Source: Agarilytica rhodophyticola
GTDB lineage: Bacteria > Pseudomonadota > Gammaproteobacteria > Pseudomonadales > Cellvibrionaceae
Reading direction: 5' to 3'
Length of the DNA stretch: 64,000 nucleotides
Assembly: GCF_002157225.2 (NCBI RefSeq)
Contig: NZ_CP020038.1
Coordinates: forward strand, 2,503,001 to 2,567,000
Shown here piece by piece: positions 53,887 to 62,189 of the stretch (position 1 is the stretch's first letter; every line of letters starts with the position of its first letter). The notes under the pieces are model-generated. The model saw nothing but the letters and a program-made list of their open reading frames with translations. It did not search any database and was not told the origin of the DNA. The translations under genes were made by a program, and so were the position numbers.

Positions 53887-54825
53887 TTAAATACTGCTGC
53901 GAGGCGGTTTCGCAGCATTGTCAGGATTTAACGCTTCATCAAACTTGGGATTAAAGACGTCTCGCGAGTCAAATTTTACAAATTGTCTCTTATCTAGTAA
54001 GCCAAAGGTTAAATAACTTAGCCATGAGCGCTTAGGTTGGATTTTATAACGGTAATTAAAATTGCCATTTTCATCCAAGGCGGGATGTTGTGGGTAATTA
54101 TCTGCCAGAACTTTAGCGGAATCATCTGCTAAATCTTGCATACCAAGCAAGTGGTAGGCCTGCGCCATAACGGCTAAACCATCAGGTACTGCAGGAGTTT
54201 GCTGCATATTTTCCACTACGAACTTACCTCGATTGGCTGCCGCAACAAAAGCGCCTCGTCGAAAATAGTAGTTAGCCACATGAATTTCTTGGCGCGCTAG
54301 TACATTGCGCAGATAAATCATTCGTTGACGAGCATCGAGTACATAAACACTTTTGGGGTAGCGAGACAGTAGCTGAGAAAAATAATTAAAAGATTCTCTA
54401 GCTGAGCCTGAGTCCCGTGTGGAAACATCTGAAATGAGAGCGGTGGTAAAGGGGGTTTCGTTATAAAAACTAGCCGCGCCTCTCATATAATAGGCGTAAT
54501 CAACGCTGCGATGCTGAGGGTGCAAACGGATAAAACGCTCGGCTGCTGCAATGGCTAAGTCATGATCATTACTGCGAAAGTGCGCATAAATTAACTCTAA
54601 CTGGGCTTGTTCAGCGTAGGCCCCGAAGGGGAAGTTTTCTTCTAGCAGCTGCAGGGTCTCAACCGCTGCCGACCAGTTACGATTACGTAGCAACTTTTGT
54701 GCATTTTCGTAAATTGCCTGTTCAGTACTGACCTGATCCTTGTCATCGTTGCTGCTGCAAGCAGCGATAAGAAAACAAAAAAGGAAACAAAAATTTATAA
54801 CAACTAATTTATTAATTATCCGCAT
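53887..54825 (-). CDS. bamD: Outer-membrane assembly lipoprotein BamD
   Basis: A 312-aa lipoprotein from the ATG at 54825; an upstream in-frame ATG at 54846 would put a polar stretch before the signal. The lipobox IAAC gives lipidated C23. TPR-type helical repeats fill residues 40-260 (YENAQKLLRNRNWSAAVETL, FPFGAYAEQAQLELIYAHFRS, HRSVDYAYYMRGAASF, RYPKSVYVLDARQRM), as in BamD/ComL, an essential part of the BAM complex. It ends in a polar tail. Divergent from rluD, the usual arrangement in Pseudomonas and E. coli relatives. Confidence 0.95.
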   Translation of the reverse strand: MRIINKLVVINFCFLFCFLIAACSSNDDKDQVSTEQAIYENAQKLLRNRNWSAAVETLQLLEENFPFGAYAEQAQLELIYAHFRSNDHDLAIAAAERFIRLHPQHRSVDYAYYMRGAASFYNETPFTTALISDVSTRDSGSARESFNYFSQLLSRYPKSVYVLDARQRMIYLRNVLARQEIHVANYYFRRGAFVAAANRGKFVVENMQQTPAVPDGLAVMAQAYHLLGMQDLADDSAKVLADNYPQHPALDENGNFNYRYKIQPKRSWLSYLTFGLLDKRQFVKFDSRDVFNPKFDEALNPDNAAKPPRSSI

Positions 54826-54871
54826 ATTATCCGACGTTGACTCCAATATTTCTGGCGACTATCACCTAGCT

Positions 54872-54901
54872 ATGATAATTTTGTACATGGCCATGATAAT
54901 T
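54872..54901. repeat. ATGATAATT direct repeats in the bamD-rluD divergent region
   Basis: ATGATAATT occurs at 54872-54880 and 54893-54901, 21 bp apart, i.e. two helical turns on the same DNA face. The location between divergent starts suits an operator, but no regulator is identified. Confidence 0.25.
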
Positions 54902-54967
54902 ATGCAAGTGGTAGTTCGCCAGTCGGCCAAAAAGGCGACAGTTTAATTAGCCTTACTCATAAATACA

Positions 54968-55921
54968 ATGACATCTCAAGTATCTCAAGTCGCCATAGTG
55001 TCTGCACAACATTCTGGTAGTCGTTTTGATCAGGTCGCAGCGAGTTTGTTCCCCGGCTTTTCACGCGCGCGCATACAAAGCTGGATCAAAAGTGGCGAGC
55101 TAACCATCGATGGCCGCAAAGCTAAGCCAAAAACAAAACTTGCAGGTAATGAGCATCTAGTCTTAGAGGCCACCTTGGTTCCGGAAGGAGAGTGGCAAGC
55201 ACAAGATATCCCTATAAATGTGGTATATGAAGATACTTCTATTATAGTGGTTAACAAGCCCTCGGATCTTGTTGTCCATCCCGCTTCGGGAAATTGGGAC
55301 GGAACCCTATTGAACGGTTTACTGTTTCGCTTTCCTGAACTGGAGGCGGTACCGCGGGCCGGCATCGTGCATCGCCTAGATAAAGATACCTCAGGGTTGA
55401 TGGTGGTTGCTCGTACCCTGGAAGCGCAGAACGCTTTGGTGAGTCAACTACAGGCGCGTACTGTCACTCGTGAGTACCGTGCTATTGCCATGGGAATATG
55501 TGAGCCGAAGGGTGTCGTTGACAAGGCTATTGGCCGTCATCCTGCACATAGAACCAAGATGGCCACCGTCGATAGTGGCGGTAAACCAGCTATTACACAT
55601 TTTGAGCGCCTGGAGAGTTTTGAGGGCTTTTCTTATCTATCGCTTAAGCTTGAAACTGGCAGAACCCACCAAATTCGGGTGCATATGGCTTATCTTGGAC
55701 ATGCACTTCTTGGCGACACCGTTTATAACAAAGGGTTTACTGCCCAACAGCTGAATAAAGATCAACATTTACATTATTTATCGGCCTTTCCAAGGCAGGC
55801 GTTACATGCCATAAAACTAGGGTTAATCCATCCGGATACTGGGCTTTACTGTGAGTGGCAAAGTGAACTACCTGAAGACTTTTCCGCTATTTTGGCCTAC
55901 CTGAACCAGCATTATCGTTAA
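54968..55921 (+). CDS. rluD: 23S rRNA pseudouridine synthase RluD
   Basis: A 317-aa enzyme that makes pseudouridines in helix 69 of 23S rRNA. An N-terminal S4 RNA-binding domain (about residues 17-75, SRARIQSWIKSGELTIDG) precedes the catalytic domain with D138 in HRLDKDTSGLMVVA, and the ETGRTHQIRVHMAYLGHALLGD motif. Length is typical. It is followed after 4 bp by pgeF, with which it forms an operon. Confidence 0.96.
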   Translation: MTSQVSQVAIVSAQHSGSRFDQVAASLFPGFSRARIQSWIKSGELTIDGRKAKPKTKLAGNEHLVLEATLVPEGEWQAQDIPINVVYEDTSIIVVNKPSDLVVHPASGNWDGTLLNGLLFRFPELEAVPRAGIVHRLDKDTSGLMVVARTLEAQNALVSQLQARTVTREYRAIAMGICEPKGVVDKAIGRHPAHRTKMATVDSGGKPAITHFERLESFEGFSYLSLKLETGRTHQIRVHMAYLGHALLGDTVYNKGFTAQQLNKDQHLHYLSAFPRQALHAIKLGLIHPDTGLYCEWQSELPEDFSAILAYLNQHYR

Positions 55922-55925
55922 CTAT

Positions 55926-56687
55926 ATGAATCCAGAAATCATGGTGCCTCAATGGCCTATACCTGCAAATATTCGAGCACTGATCACGATACGTGCGGGC
56001 GGCGTTAGTGAAGGCCAATATGATAGTTTTAACTTAGCTGCTCATGTGGGGGATAAGCCAGAACACATCACTCGCAATCGCCAGCAGCTTTACCAGGTTG
56101 TGGGGAAAAAAATACAATGGCTGCAGCAGATTCATGGCACAGATGTGATTGAGTTGGTCAAGAATGAACCAAATACTGAGCCTATCGTTGCCGATGGTGT
56201 CTACAGTTCAGTGCTGGGTTCTGTGTGCGCCGTGTTGACTGCAGATTGTCTGCCCATTTTGCTGTGTTCAAATAAAGGAGATTGGGTGGCGGCACTTCAC
56301 TGTGGTTGGCGCGGGTTAGCCGCTGGCATCATCGAGAGAACACTAGCCAAGGCAAACGTGGCAGCGGATGAATTAATGGCCTACTTGGGGCCTGCTATCT
56401 CACAAAGAAATTTCGAAGTGGGTAAAGATGTTTTTGAGGCTTTTCAAGCGGCTGCACAAACACGTGCTTTTGCCACACCAGTGAGCAACTTTTTTGCTGC
56501 CGCGAAAGAGCAAAACAAGTTTTACGCAGATTTATACGGGCTAGCACGTTCAGAGTTAGCAGGACTTGGCGTCCCAGCGGTATATGGTGGTGATAGCTGC
56601 ACGTACAATGAGGCAGAAAAATTTTATTCCTACCGCCGAGACGGCAGTTGTGGGCGTATGGCCAGCTTAATCTGGATTCAAGAGTAA
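55926..56687 (+). CDS. pgeF: Multicopper polyphenol oxidase/purine nucleoside phosphorylase family protein (YfiH/PgeF)
   Basis: A 253-aa member of the YfiH family. Conserved metal-site segments are LTADCLPILLC, AALHCGWRGLAAG and the terminal GDSCTYNEAEKFYSYRRDG. E. coli YfiH (PgeF) edits peptidoglycan precursors, and relatives show purine nucleoside phosphorylase/adenosine deaminase or laccase-like activity, so the exact reaction here is unsure. The gene is coupled to rluD, an arrangement widely conserved. Confidence 0.93.
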   Translation: MNPEIMVPQWPIPANIRALITIRAGGVSEGQYDSFNLAAHVGDKPEHITRNRQQLYQVVGKKIQWLQQIHGTDVIELVKNEPNTEPIVADGVYSSVLGSVCAVLTADCLPILLCSNKGDWVAALHCGWRGLAAGIIERTLAKANVAADELMAYLGPAISQRNFEVGKDVFEAFQAAAQTRAFATPVSNFFAAAKEQNKFYADLYGLARSELAGLGVPAVYGGDSCTYNEAEKFYSYRRDGSCGRMASLIWIQE

Positions 56688-56693
56688 ACAAAA

Positions 56694-56717
56694 AAGCAAG
56701 CCAAACAGGGCTTGCTT
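56694..56717 (-). terminator. Rho-independent terminator for the minus-strand exported protein gene
   Basis: A 9-bp stem AAGCAAGCC/GGCTTGCTT with a 6-nt loop is followed on the minus strand by a run of T. It begins about 35 bp after the stop of the minus-strand gene and can also serve pgeF, though the plus-strand T-run is only TTT. Confidence 0.75.
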
Positions 56718-56752
56718 TCGGGAATTTAGCTTATTTGTATGAATAGAAAAAG

Positions 56753-57412
56753 CTAATTCATCGCGATATGTTCAACCATGTTCTTAGACCACTTAGCCAT
56801 CAAAAGACGGAAATCCCGCTGATTTAAGCCTCGTGTAGTAAGCTCCGGGCGAAGTAAAAAACCTCTTTCAAAGGTTTGTCTATGGTCTTTGAATTTTGCC
56901 AGCGACTTGCCATCTTTTGAGCTTAATGTGACATCCAAGGTGGCGTCGCCGGCTCTTATGACGAATTGTCGAACAAAGCCGTTATAGTCTGGCCCATGGA
57001 TATCAAGCTTGGAAATATTAGCCGATACAATTAGGACGTCATCTGTGGTGGGTATTTGATCGACGAATGTGTAATTGCCTTGTTCTTCGAATGCTTTCTG
57101 TATCTGCTCTCTGAGCAATTTCCCATAGCGCTCTGTGATATTTTTTTTGTAGTTCCGGCTAACCTTAGTGCGATGCTCACGTAACCAACGCTTATCAAAT
57201 TCGACACTTGGCTGTTGAATATAAACTTTTGTATAGCCAGAGAGCTTAACTTGTTCTGACAGTAAAAACTCGTCAAAAAAGCTACTTTTAACTTCGTTAA
57301 GTGTATTATCGCTAGCAATCTCTTGTTGAGGAGCTTGCATCGCATAGGTCGATGTGCTGATGAAGGCTAAGAATGCAAGACTTAGCGGGCGTAGATAATG
57401 ATTAAGCCGCAT
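56753..57412 (-). CDS. Exported protein resembling DUF3313
   Basis: A 219-aa protein with a signal peptide (residues 1-24, ending TSTYA). The mature part reads as an alpha/beta domain: LSGYTKVYIQQPSVEFDKRW, then helices ending YGKLLREQIQKAFEEQG, a VLIVSANISKLDI strand and a long basic C-terminal segment. This pattern (TKVYIxP...LREQIQKAF...LIVSANI) is like DUF3313-type periplasmic proteins, but I am not certain of the family. No lipobox. It converges on pgeF and is divergent from clpB. Confidence 0.65.
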   Translation of the reverse strand: MRLNHYLRPLSLAFLAFISTSTYAMQAPQQEIASDNTLNEVKSSFFDEFLLSEQVKLSGYTKVYIQQPSVEFDKRWLREHRTKVSRNYKKNITERYGKLLREQIQKAFEEQGNYTFVDQIPTTDDVLIVSANISKLDIHGPDYNGFVRQFVIRAGDATLDVTLSSKDGKSLAKFKDHRQTFERGFLLRPELTTRGLNQRDFRLLMAKWSKNMVEHIAMN

Positions 57413-57531
57413 GATGAGATCCCCTTCGTATGATTTCAGTTTGTCTTAGGTTATGACAATATAAATTGGCATTTTATGCAACAGCTTTGTAAAAAAATGT
57501 CGAGATTTTGATTTCGCTTAAGTTTTATATA

Positions 57532-57559
57532 CTTGTTTTTTAGGTCTCTAGCCCAATCT
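57532..57559 (+). promoter_or_regulatory. Candidate sigma-32 heat-shock promoter of clpB
   Basis: CTTGTTT (57532-57538) and CCCAATCT (57552-57559) resemble the sigma-32 elements CTTGAAA and CCCCATNT with a 13-nt spacer. The -10 matches 6 of 7 specified bases; the -35 matches 4 of 7. The clpB ATG is 55 bp further on. Confidence 0.45.
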
Positions 57560-57614
57560 TTTTTAATGCCTACTAACAGGCTCTGTGTAATACAACCTTT
57601 GGATAACTGACATT

Positions 57615-60251
57615 ATGCGAATAGATCGCCTTACTAACCAATTGCAGATAGCTCTTTCCGATGCACAATCTATTGCTGTCGGACGCGATCACACTAGTCT
57701 GGAGCCAATACATCTGCTACAAGCAATGCTTGATCAGAGTGGTGGCACAGTGCGCCCCTTGATTGTCAAAGCGGGTTTTGATGTTGCCGGCCTAAGGAAT
57801 GAGCTAACTAAGCAGTTGGAGGCCTTACCTAAAATTCAAAACCCTACCGGTGACGTCCATATGTCACAGGAAACAGGTCGTCTACTTAACTTAGCGGATA
57901 AATTTGCTCAGGACGGTGGTGATAAGTTCATCTCAAGTGAATCTGTGTTACTAGTCGCTTTAAAGGATAAGAACCTAGCCCTTGGCAAACTTCTATCTAA
58001 ATACGGCACTTTTGAACAACTAAAACTTGCTGTTGATAATGTTCGTGGCGGTGAGACTGTTGATGACCCTGAAGCTGAAGGCAATCGTCAGGCCTTGGAA
58101 AAATATACGGTAGATCTCACTGCGAGAGCCGAGGCCGGTAAGCTTGATCCTGTTATTGGGCGCGATGACGAGATCCGTCGCACGATACAGGTGTTGCAAC
58201 GTCGCACTAAGAATAATCCTGTACTAATTGGCGAGCCAGGTGTAGGTAAAACCGCCATTGTAGAAGGTTTGGCCCAGCGCATTGTTAATGGAGAAGTGCC
58301 CGAGGGTTTAAAGCGGAAGCGGCTTTTATCTTTAGATTTAGGCTCTTTACTTGCGGGTGCCAAATTTCGCGGTGAGTTTGAGGAACGCTTAAAATCGGTG
58401 CTAAAAGAGTTAGCCAAAGAAGATGGTCGAGTTATCCTCTTCGTTGACGAACTTCATACTATGGTTGGTGCAGGCAAAGCAGAGGGTGCTATGGACGCAG
58501 GTAATATGCTTAAGCCTGCTTTGGCCAGAGGTGAGCTACATTGTGTTGGAGCCACTACTCTCGATGAGTATCGTTTGTATATTGAAAAGGATGCGGCCTT
58601 AGAACGTCGTTTTCAAAAAGTACAAGTCGATGAGCCAAATGAAGAAGACACCATTGCTATTTTGCGAGGCCTAAAAGAGCGTTACGAGGTGCATCATGGC
58701 GTGGATATTTCCGATGCAGCCATTATTGCTGCGGCCAAGCTCTCGCAGCGTTATATTACCGACCGGCAATTGCCCGACAAGGCGATCGACTTGATTGACG
58801 AGGCGGGTAGTCGTATACGGATGGAAATTGACTCGAAACCAGAGGAAATGGATCGCCTGGAACGTCGTTTAATTCAGCTAAAAATCGAACGTGAAGCGGT
58901 GAAAAAAGATACCGATGAAGCTTCTAAGGTAAGGCTTGATAAAATTAATCAGCACATTAATCGTATTGGTAGAGAGTACAGTAACCTTGATGAAATCTGG
59001 CGGGCGGAGAAATTTGCGCTACAAGGTTCCCAGGAAATTAAGACCAAACTTGAGAAGGCTAGGCTCGACCTCGATTCCGCGCGCAGAGCAGGAGATCTTG
59101 GTCGAATGTCTGAGTTGCAATATGGCATTATTCCCGAATTAGAAAAACAGCTAGATCTTGCCAGTCAAGCTGAAATGCACGAAATGAAGCTGCTACGTAA
59201 TAAGGTCACTGACGAAGAGATCGCTGAAGTAGTGTCTAAGTGGACAGGCATCCCTGTGGCTAAGATGCTTGAAGGCGAGCGTGGCAAGCTTATTCGCATG
59301 GAAGAAGCCTTGCATGCAAGAGTTATTGGCCAAAAAGAAGCCGTGACGGCGGTATCTAACGCTGTGCGTCGTGCTCGTGCCGGCTTGTCTGATCCTAATC
59401 GTCCCAATGGCTCATTTTTGTTTTTAGGGCCTACTGGTGTGGGTAAAACAGAATTATGTAAAGCGTTATCGGAGTTTTTATTTGATAGCCAAGATGCCAT
59501 GGTTCGCATTGATATGTCGGAGTTTATGGAAAAACATTCCGTCGCTCGATTGATCGGAGCTCCACCGGGTTATGTCGGCTACGAAGAGGGGGGATATCTC
59601 ACTGAAGCCGTGCGCAGGAGGCCCTATACTTTGCTCCTGCTGGATGAAATTGAAAAAGCTCATCCGGATGTTTTCAACATTCTTTTACAAGTGCTTGAGG
59701 ATGGCCGGTTGACTGATGGTCAGGGGCGAACCGTTGACCTGAGTAATACGGTAGTGGTGATGACATCTAACCTAGGCTCGGGCGCTATTCAAGATATCGC
59801 CCAAAATAAGGCGTTTGATAGCATTAGCTTCGATGGTGATTCGAGTGCAGACGAGGTCAATGAGAATCGTTATGAGGCAATGAAACATGCGGTGATGGAA
59901 GTCGTGTCGGGACATTTCAGGCCTGAGTTTATTAACCGTATTGACGAAGTCGTGGTATTTCATCCGCTCGAACCCAGCCAAATTCGCGGTATTGCTACCA
60001 TCCAATTGGATATATTACGTCGCCGCTTGGCCGAAAAGGAACTTAAATTATATGTCAGTGATGAGCTGATGGATCGCCTTGCTGAAGCAGGTTTTGACCC
60101 CGTTTACGGTGCACGGCCCCTAAAACGTGAGATTCAACAATCCATTGAAAACCCCCTGGCTCAGCATGTGTTAGCAGGCAAGTTTTCTCCTGGTGATACA
60201 ATTTATGCCGATATATCAGGGGATAGAGCTATTTTTTCTCTTAAATCTTAA
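57615..60251 (+). CDS. clpB: Disaggregase chaperone ClpB
   Basis: An 878-aa Hsp100 protein. The N-terminal Clp-N repeats (1-145) are followed by AAA+ module 1 with Walker A GEPGVGKT at 206-213, the coiled-coil middle domain (about 400-535, [21 protein letters not shown]), and AAA+ module 2 with Walker A GPTGVGKT at 605-612 and [15 protein letters not shown]. The substrate-threading YVGYEEGG-type loop is present. With DnaK it resolves aggregates after heat stress. About 15-20 aa longer than E. coli ClpB, mostly an acidic insert ([16 protein letters not shown]) in the second module. Confidence 0.97.
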   Translation: MRIDRLTNQLQIALSDAQSIAVGRDHTSLEPIHLLQAMLDQSGGTVRPLIVKAGFDVAGLRNELTKQLEALPKIQNPTGDVHMSQETGRLLNLADKFAQDGGDKFISSESVLLVALKDKNLALGKLLSKYGTFEQLKLAVDNVRGGETVDDPEAEGNRQALEKYTVDLTARAEAGKLDPVIGRDDEIRRTIQVLQRRTKNNPVLIGEPGVGKTAIVEGLAQRIVNGEVPEGLKRKRLLSLDLGSLLAGAKFRGEFEERLKSVLKELAKEDGRVILFVDELHTMVGAGKAEGAMDAGNMLKPALARGELHCVGATTLDEYRLYIEKDAALERRFQKVQVDEPNEEDTIAILRGLKERYEVHHGVDISDAAIIAAAKLSQRYITDRQLPDKAIDLIDEAGSRIRMEIDSKPEEMDRLERRLIQLKIEREAVKKDTDEASKVRLDKINQHINRIGREYSNLDEIWRAEKFALQGSQEIKTKLEKARLDLDSARRAGDLGRMSELQYGIIPELEKQLDLASQAEMHEMKLLRNKVTDEEIAEVVSKWTGIPVAKMLEGERGKLIRMEEALHARVIGQKEAVTAVSNAVRRARAGLSDPNRPNGSFLFLGPTGVGKTELCKALSEFLFDSQDAMVRIDMSEFMEKHSVARLIGAPPGYVGYEEGGYLTEAVRRRPYTLLLLDEIEKAHPDVFNILLQVLEDGRLTDGQGRTVDLSNTVVVMTSNLGSGAIQDIAQNKAFDSISFDGDSSADEVNENRYEAMKHAVMEVVSGHFRPEFINRIDEVVVFHPLEPSQIRGIATIQLDILRRRLAEKELKLYVSDELMDRLAEAGFDPVYGARPLKREIQQSIENPLAQHVLAGKFSPGDTIYADISGDRAIFSLKS

Positions 60252-60275
60252 TCTTTGGTGAGTGCCGCAATAGGC

Positions 60276-60308
60276 TATTGAGAGTGAATAAGACATTTGC
60301 TCTCAATA
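60276..60308. terminator. Candidate hairpin after clpB
   Basis: TATTGAGAG (60276-60284) and CTCTCAATA (60300-60308) form a perfect 9-bp stem with a 15-nt loop, between the clpB stop and the stop of the convergent minus-strand gene. No T-run. Confidence 0.45.
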
Positions 60309-60373
60309 TACCCACCGCTCACATATAATGCGTTAATTCTCATTAAAACTTCACGTGTTACTTTATAGATGCT

Positions 60374-61084
60374 TTACTTAAGCGTTCTCATTGATTGTTT
60401 CATTATTTCTCTATTTTCCTCTCCAATACGATCAAAATAAAAAAGTGCCTCATGAGCTGCTTTAGCTTGAGCTGTCGCTACATCGTTAGGATTATCTTCA
60501 ATATGTTTATTGGTAATAGCAGGCATAAACTTCTGTCCAAATAAACTTTCAAATAATGCTTTATCCTCAGGCTTAAATGTTGAACTCAATATGTGTTGTG
60601 CCATGTCATGTATATGGGCTGGCACTTCTTCCGGTTGCAAAGATGAATGCAATACTTGCTGCGCAGAAAAACGCGGATCATGAGCTGCGAATAATGACGG
60701 ATTTATCTGAAGATTATTGTGATTTAAGTGTTGATTGGGAGCGGGAAATGGTTCGTAAAAGTTAGAGGGTATTGTCTGTTCACCCACACTGTGCTGCTGA
60801 ATATTGGGATTATGTAGCTGGCCAGGTAGGCTATTTAACCGGTAAGTAGCATTGGTGTTTTCAATCCCCCAATCTGCATCCATCGGTACAAATGGTAGGT
60901 CTTGCCTATGGAAGCTCTCGTCTTCCAATAAACTATGAATATTGCTATGATCAAATAGTGGCGGTTCAGCTCTAGCGCCTTCTAACATAGCTTCCAATGT
61001 TTGATAATTGGTATTTATTGAATTTTGCTCTGGTGCTGTATGTCGTGTCGTTGGACTGTTGGATACTCCTGGGAAATGAAACAT
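60374..61084 (-). CDS. Unrecognised hydrophilic protein
   Basis: A 236-aa protein from ATG 61084, behind a GGTGA motif; a GTG at 61096 would add four residues. No signal peptide, membrane segment or domain that I recognise. Residues 1-130 are Asn/Gln/His/Pro-rich and look disordered (HNPNIQQHSVGEQTIPSNF, PAPNQHLNHNNLQINPSLF). The C-terminal 100 residues look helical: PEEVPAHIHDMAQHILSSTF, FESLFGQKFMP, AQAKAAHEALFYFDRIGEEN. The layout of a disordered N-terminus and a compact helical end is seen in effector-like or scaffold proteins, but nothing nearby supports a function. The frame is long, intact and has its own ribosome-binding site, so it is probably real. Confidence 0.65.
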   Translation of the reverse strand: MFHFPGVSNSPTTRHTAPEQNSINTNYQTLEAMLEGARAEPPLFDHSNIHSLLEDESFHRQDLPFVPMDADWGIENTNATYRLNSLPGQLHNPNIQQHSVGEQTIPSNFYEPFPAPNQHLNHNNLQINPSLFAAHDPRFSAQQVLHSSLQPEEVPAHIHDMAQHILSSTFKPEDKALFESLFGQKFMPAITNKHIEDNPNDVATAQAKAAHEALFYFDRIGEENREIMKQSMRTLK

Positions 61085-61210
61085 ATTTATCTTCACCCTT
61101 GGCTGGATTTCTTACGTAGGCTTTAGCCAGTAGGTAGTGACTTGCATAGAAAGGTTCGCCAGAAGTGGGGCAATTTGAGTTAAGGTTTTTTAGGTGGATT
61201 ATTGAAGGAT

Positions 61211-61247
61211 AAAAGCGCCTTGGCCCATAAAGTGGAGTTAGGCGCTT
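61211..61247 (-). terminator. Candidate terminator of the DUF4124 gene
   Basis: An 8-bp stem AAGCGCCT/AGGCGCTT (61213-61220, 61240-61247) with a 19-nt loop, followed on the minus strand by TTTT. It starts about 13 bp past the stop. Confidence 0.5.
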
Positions 61248-61259
61248 AAAAAACTCTCT

Positions 61260-61718
61260 TTATTGACAAGACTGGCTGAGAAACTCTTGAGATTCTGACA
61301 CCTGATCCGCCACTTCTTGTGGCGTCAGGAAGCGTGTTGAACCATCGTCCTGTTCCATTCGTATGCGCCTTCCTGGTGTTTGCAAAGTGCGCAGACGATC
61401 CCTTTCTTGTTTACATACCTCTTGCCTTTGAGCAATGAGTTGCTGTCTCTCCTGTTTCTCCTGCTTGCTGAGAGTTTTCTTCCCTTGAGATGGTGTGTTA
61501 TTGCTCGATGTTGTTTTTGGCGCCGCCGCTGTGCCACCATAAGCTTTGATTTTCTCTGCTTTAACTCCTTTTGGGGGTCTTGATCCATAATGCACCACAC
61601 CTTGACTATCGACCCAACGGTAGTAATCGTCAGCAATACTTGGCGTAGAATATACAATTAAACTACACAAAATTGCAGCGCAAACTGTCCAGATATGGTT
61701 CTTTAAATTAAGCATCAT
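61260..61718 (-). CDS. DUF4124 domain-containing exported protein
   Basis: A 152-aa protein with a signal peptide ending around PSIADD (residue 29). The DUF4124 domain follows directly: DYYRWVDSQGVVHYGSRPPKGVKAEKIK. Then comes a low-complexity linker (TAAAPKTTSSNNTPSQGKK) and a charged Gln/Glu/Arg-rich helical region with RQEVCKQERDRLRTL, ending with a cysteine. DUF4124 proteins are common periplasmic or envelope proteins of unknown role in gammaproteobacteria. Start could be either of the first two Met codons. Confidence 0.85.
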   Translation of the reverse strand: MMLNLKNHIWTVCAAILCSLIVYSTPSIADDYYRWVDSQGVVHYGSRPPKGVKAEKIKAYGGTAAAPKTTSSNNTPSQGKKTLSKQEKQERQQLIAQRQEVCKQERDRLRTLQTPGRRIRMEQDDGSTRFLTPQEVADQVSESQEFLSQSCQ

Positions 61719-62189
61719 GTACCTCTGAATTATTGTCTTTAAGTGCGATATATAAACTTTTCAACCCTAACCTTGCAAAGTATATTATAAAAGTAATTCC
61801 CAACCTTTATATACAGCACAAATCTATCTAATATTAGCCAGAGATTATTTATATTTTGGGCAAATAATCATCGATCCTTGACTTTAGCGCGAATTTAGAG
61901 AGAATTGCACCTTCGCGGTATGAATATATAGAGAACGCTAGCAATCCTAAGCAATAACTCTGTTCAGGTTAAGCAATCCTTACCTGATAATTTATGATCG
62001 CTTGGGCGTTTATCTATTCGCCTCTCCGGTGGCTATACATCCCATTCGCCTATATTCCGGGTATAAATCCTATTGCAAGTATAAACATACGTGAATAGCC
62101 AAAAATGCGATAAGTTTTTGGTTGCGTTAGACTATTTGAATTTGAAAATTAATTTGAGCATATTCGTAAAATAAATAGAGGACATTCGG
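61719..62189. other. Intergenic region upstream of the acetolactate synthase operon
   Basis: About 470 bp between divergent genes. It contains the isoleucine-rich small ORF at 61994-62098 and an AT-rich hairpin CCAAAAA/TTTTTGG just after it (about 62099-62121). No strong terminator or clear -35/-10 pair was identified. Confidence 0.5.
61994..62098 (+). other. Isoleucine-rich 34-codon ORF, possible leader peptide
   Basis: An ATG-to-TAG frame of 34 codons in which 8 are Ile (ATC three times, ATT twice, ATA three times), 6 of them in the last 19 codons. It ends 91 bp before the acetolactate synthase start. Branched-chain operons are often preceded by leader peptides rich in the end-product amino acids. 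Against this: no ribosome-binding site is visible, only two Leu and no Val, and the following hairpin lacks a T-run, so a classical attenuator is not shown. Confidence 0.3.

Noticed and set aside
61325-61657. 110-codon minus-strand frame overlapping the DUF4124 gene
   Set aside because: Out-of-frame shadow; the DUF4124 frame has a signal peptide and a recognised domain.
62099-62121. CCAAAAA/TTTTTGG hairpin as an ilv attenuator
   Set aside because: AT-rich weak stem, no T-run directly after it, and no competing antiterminator stem found.
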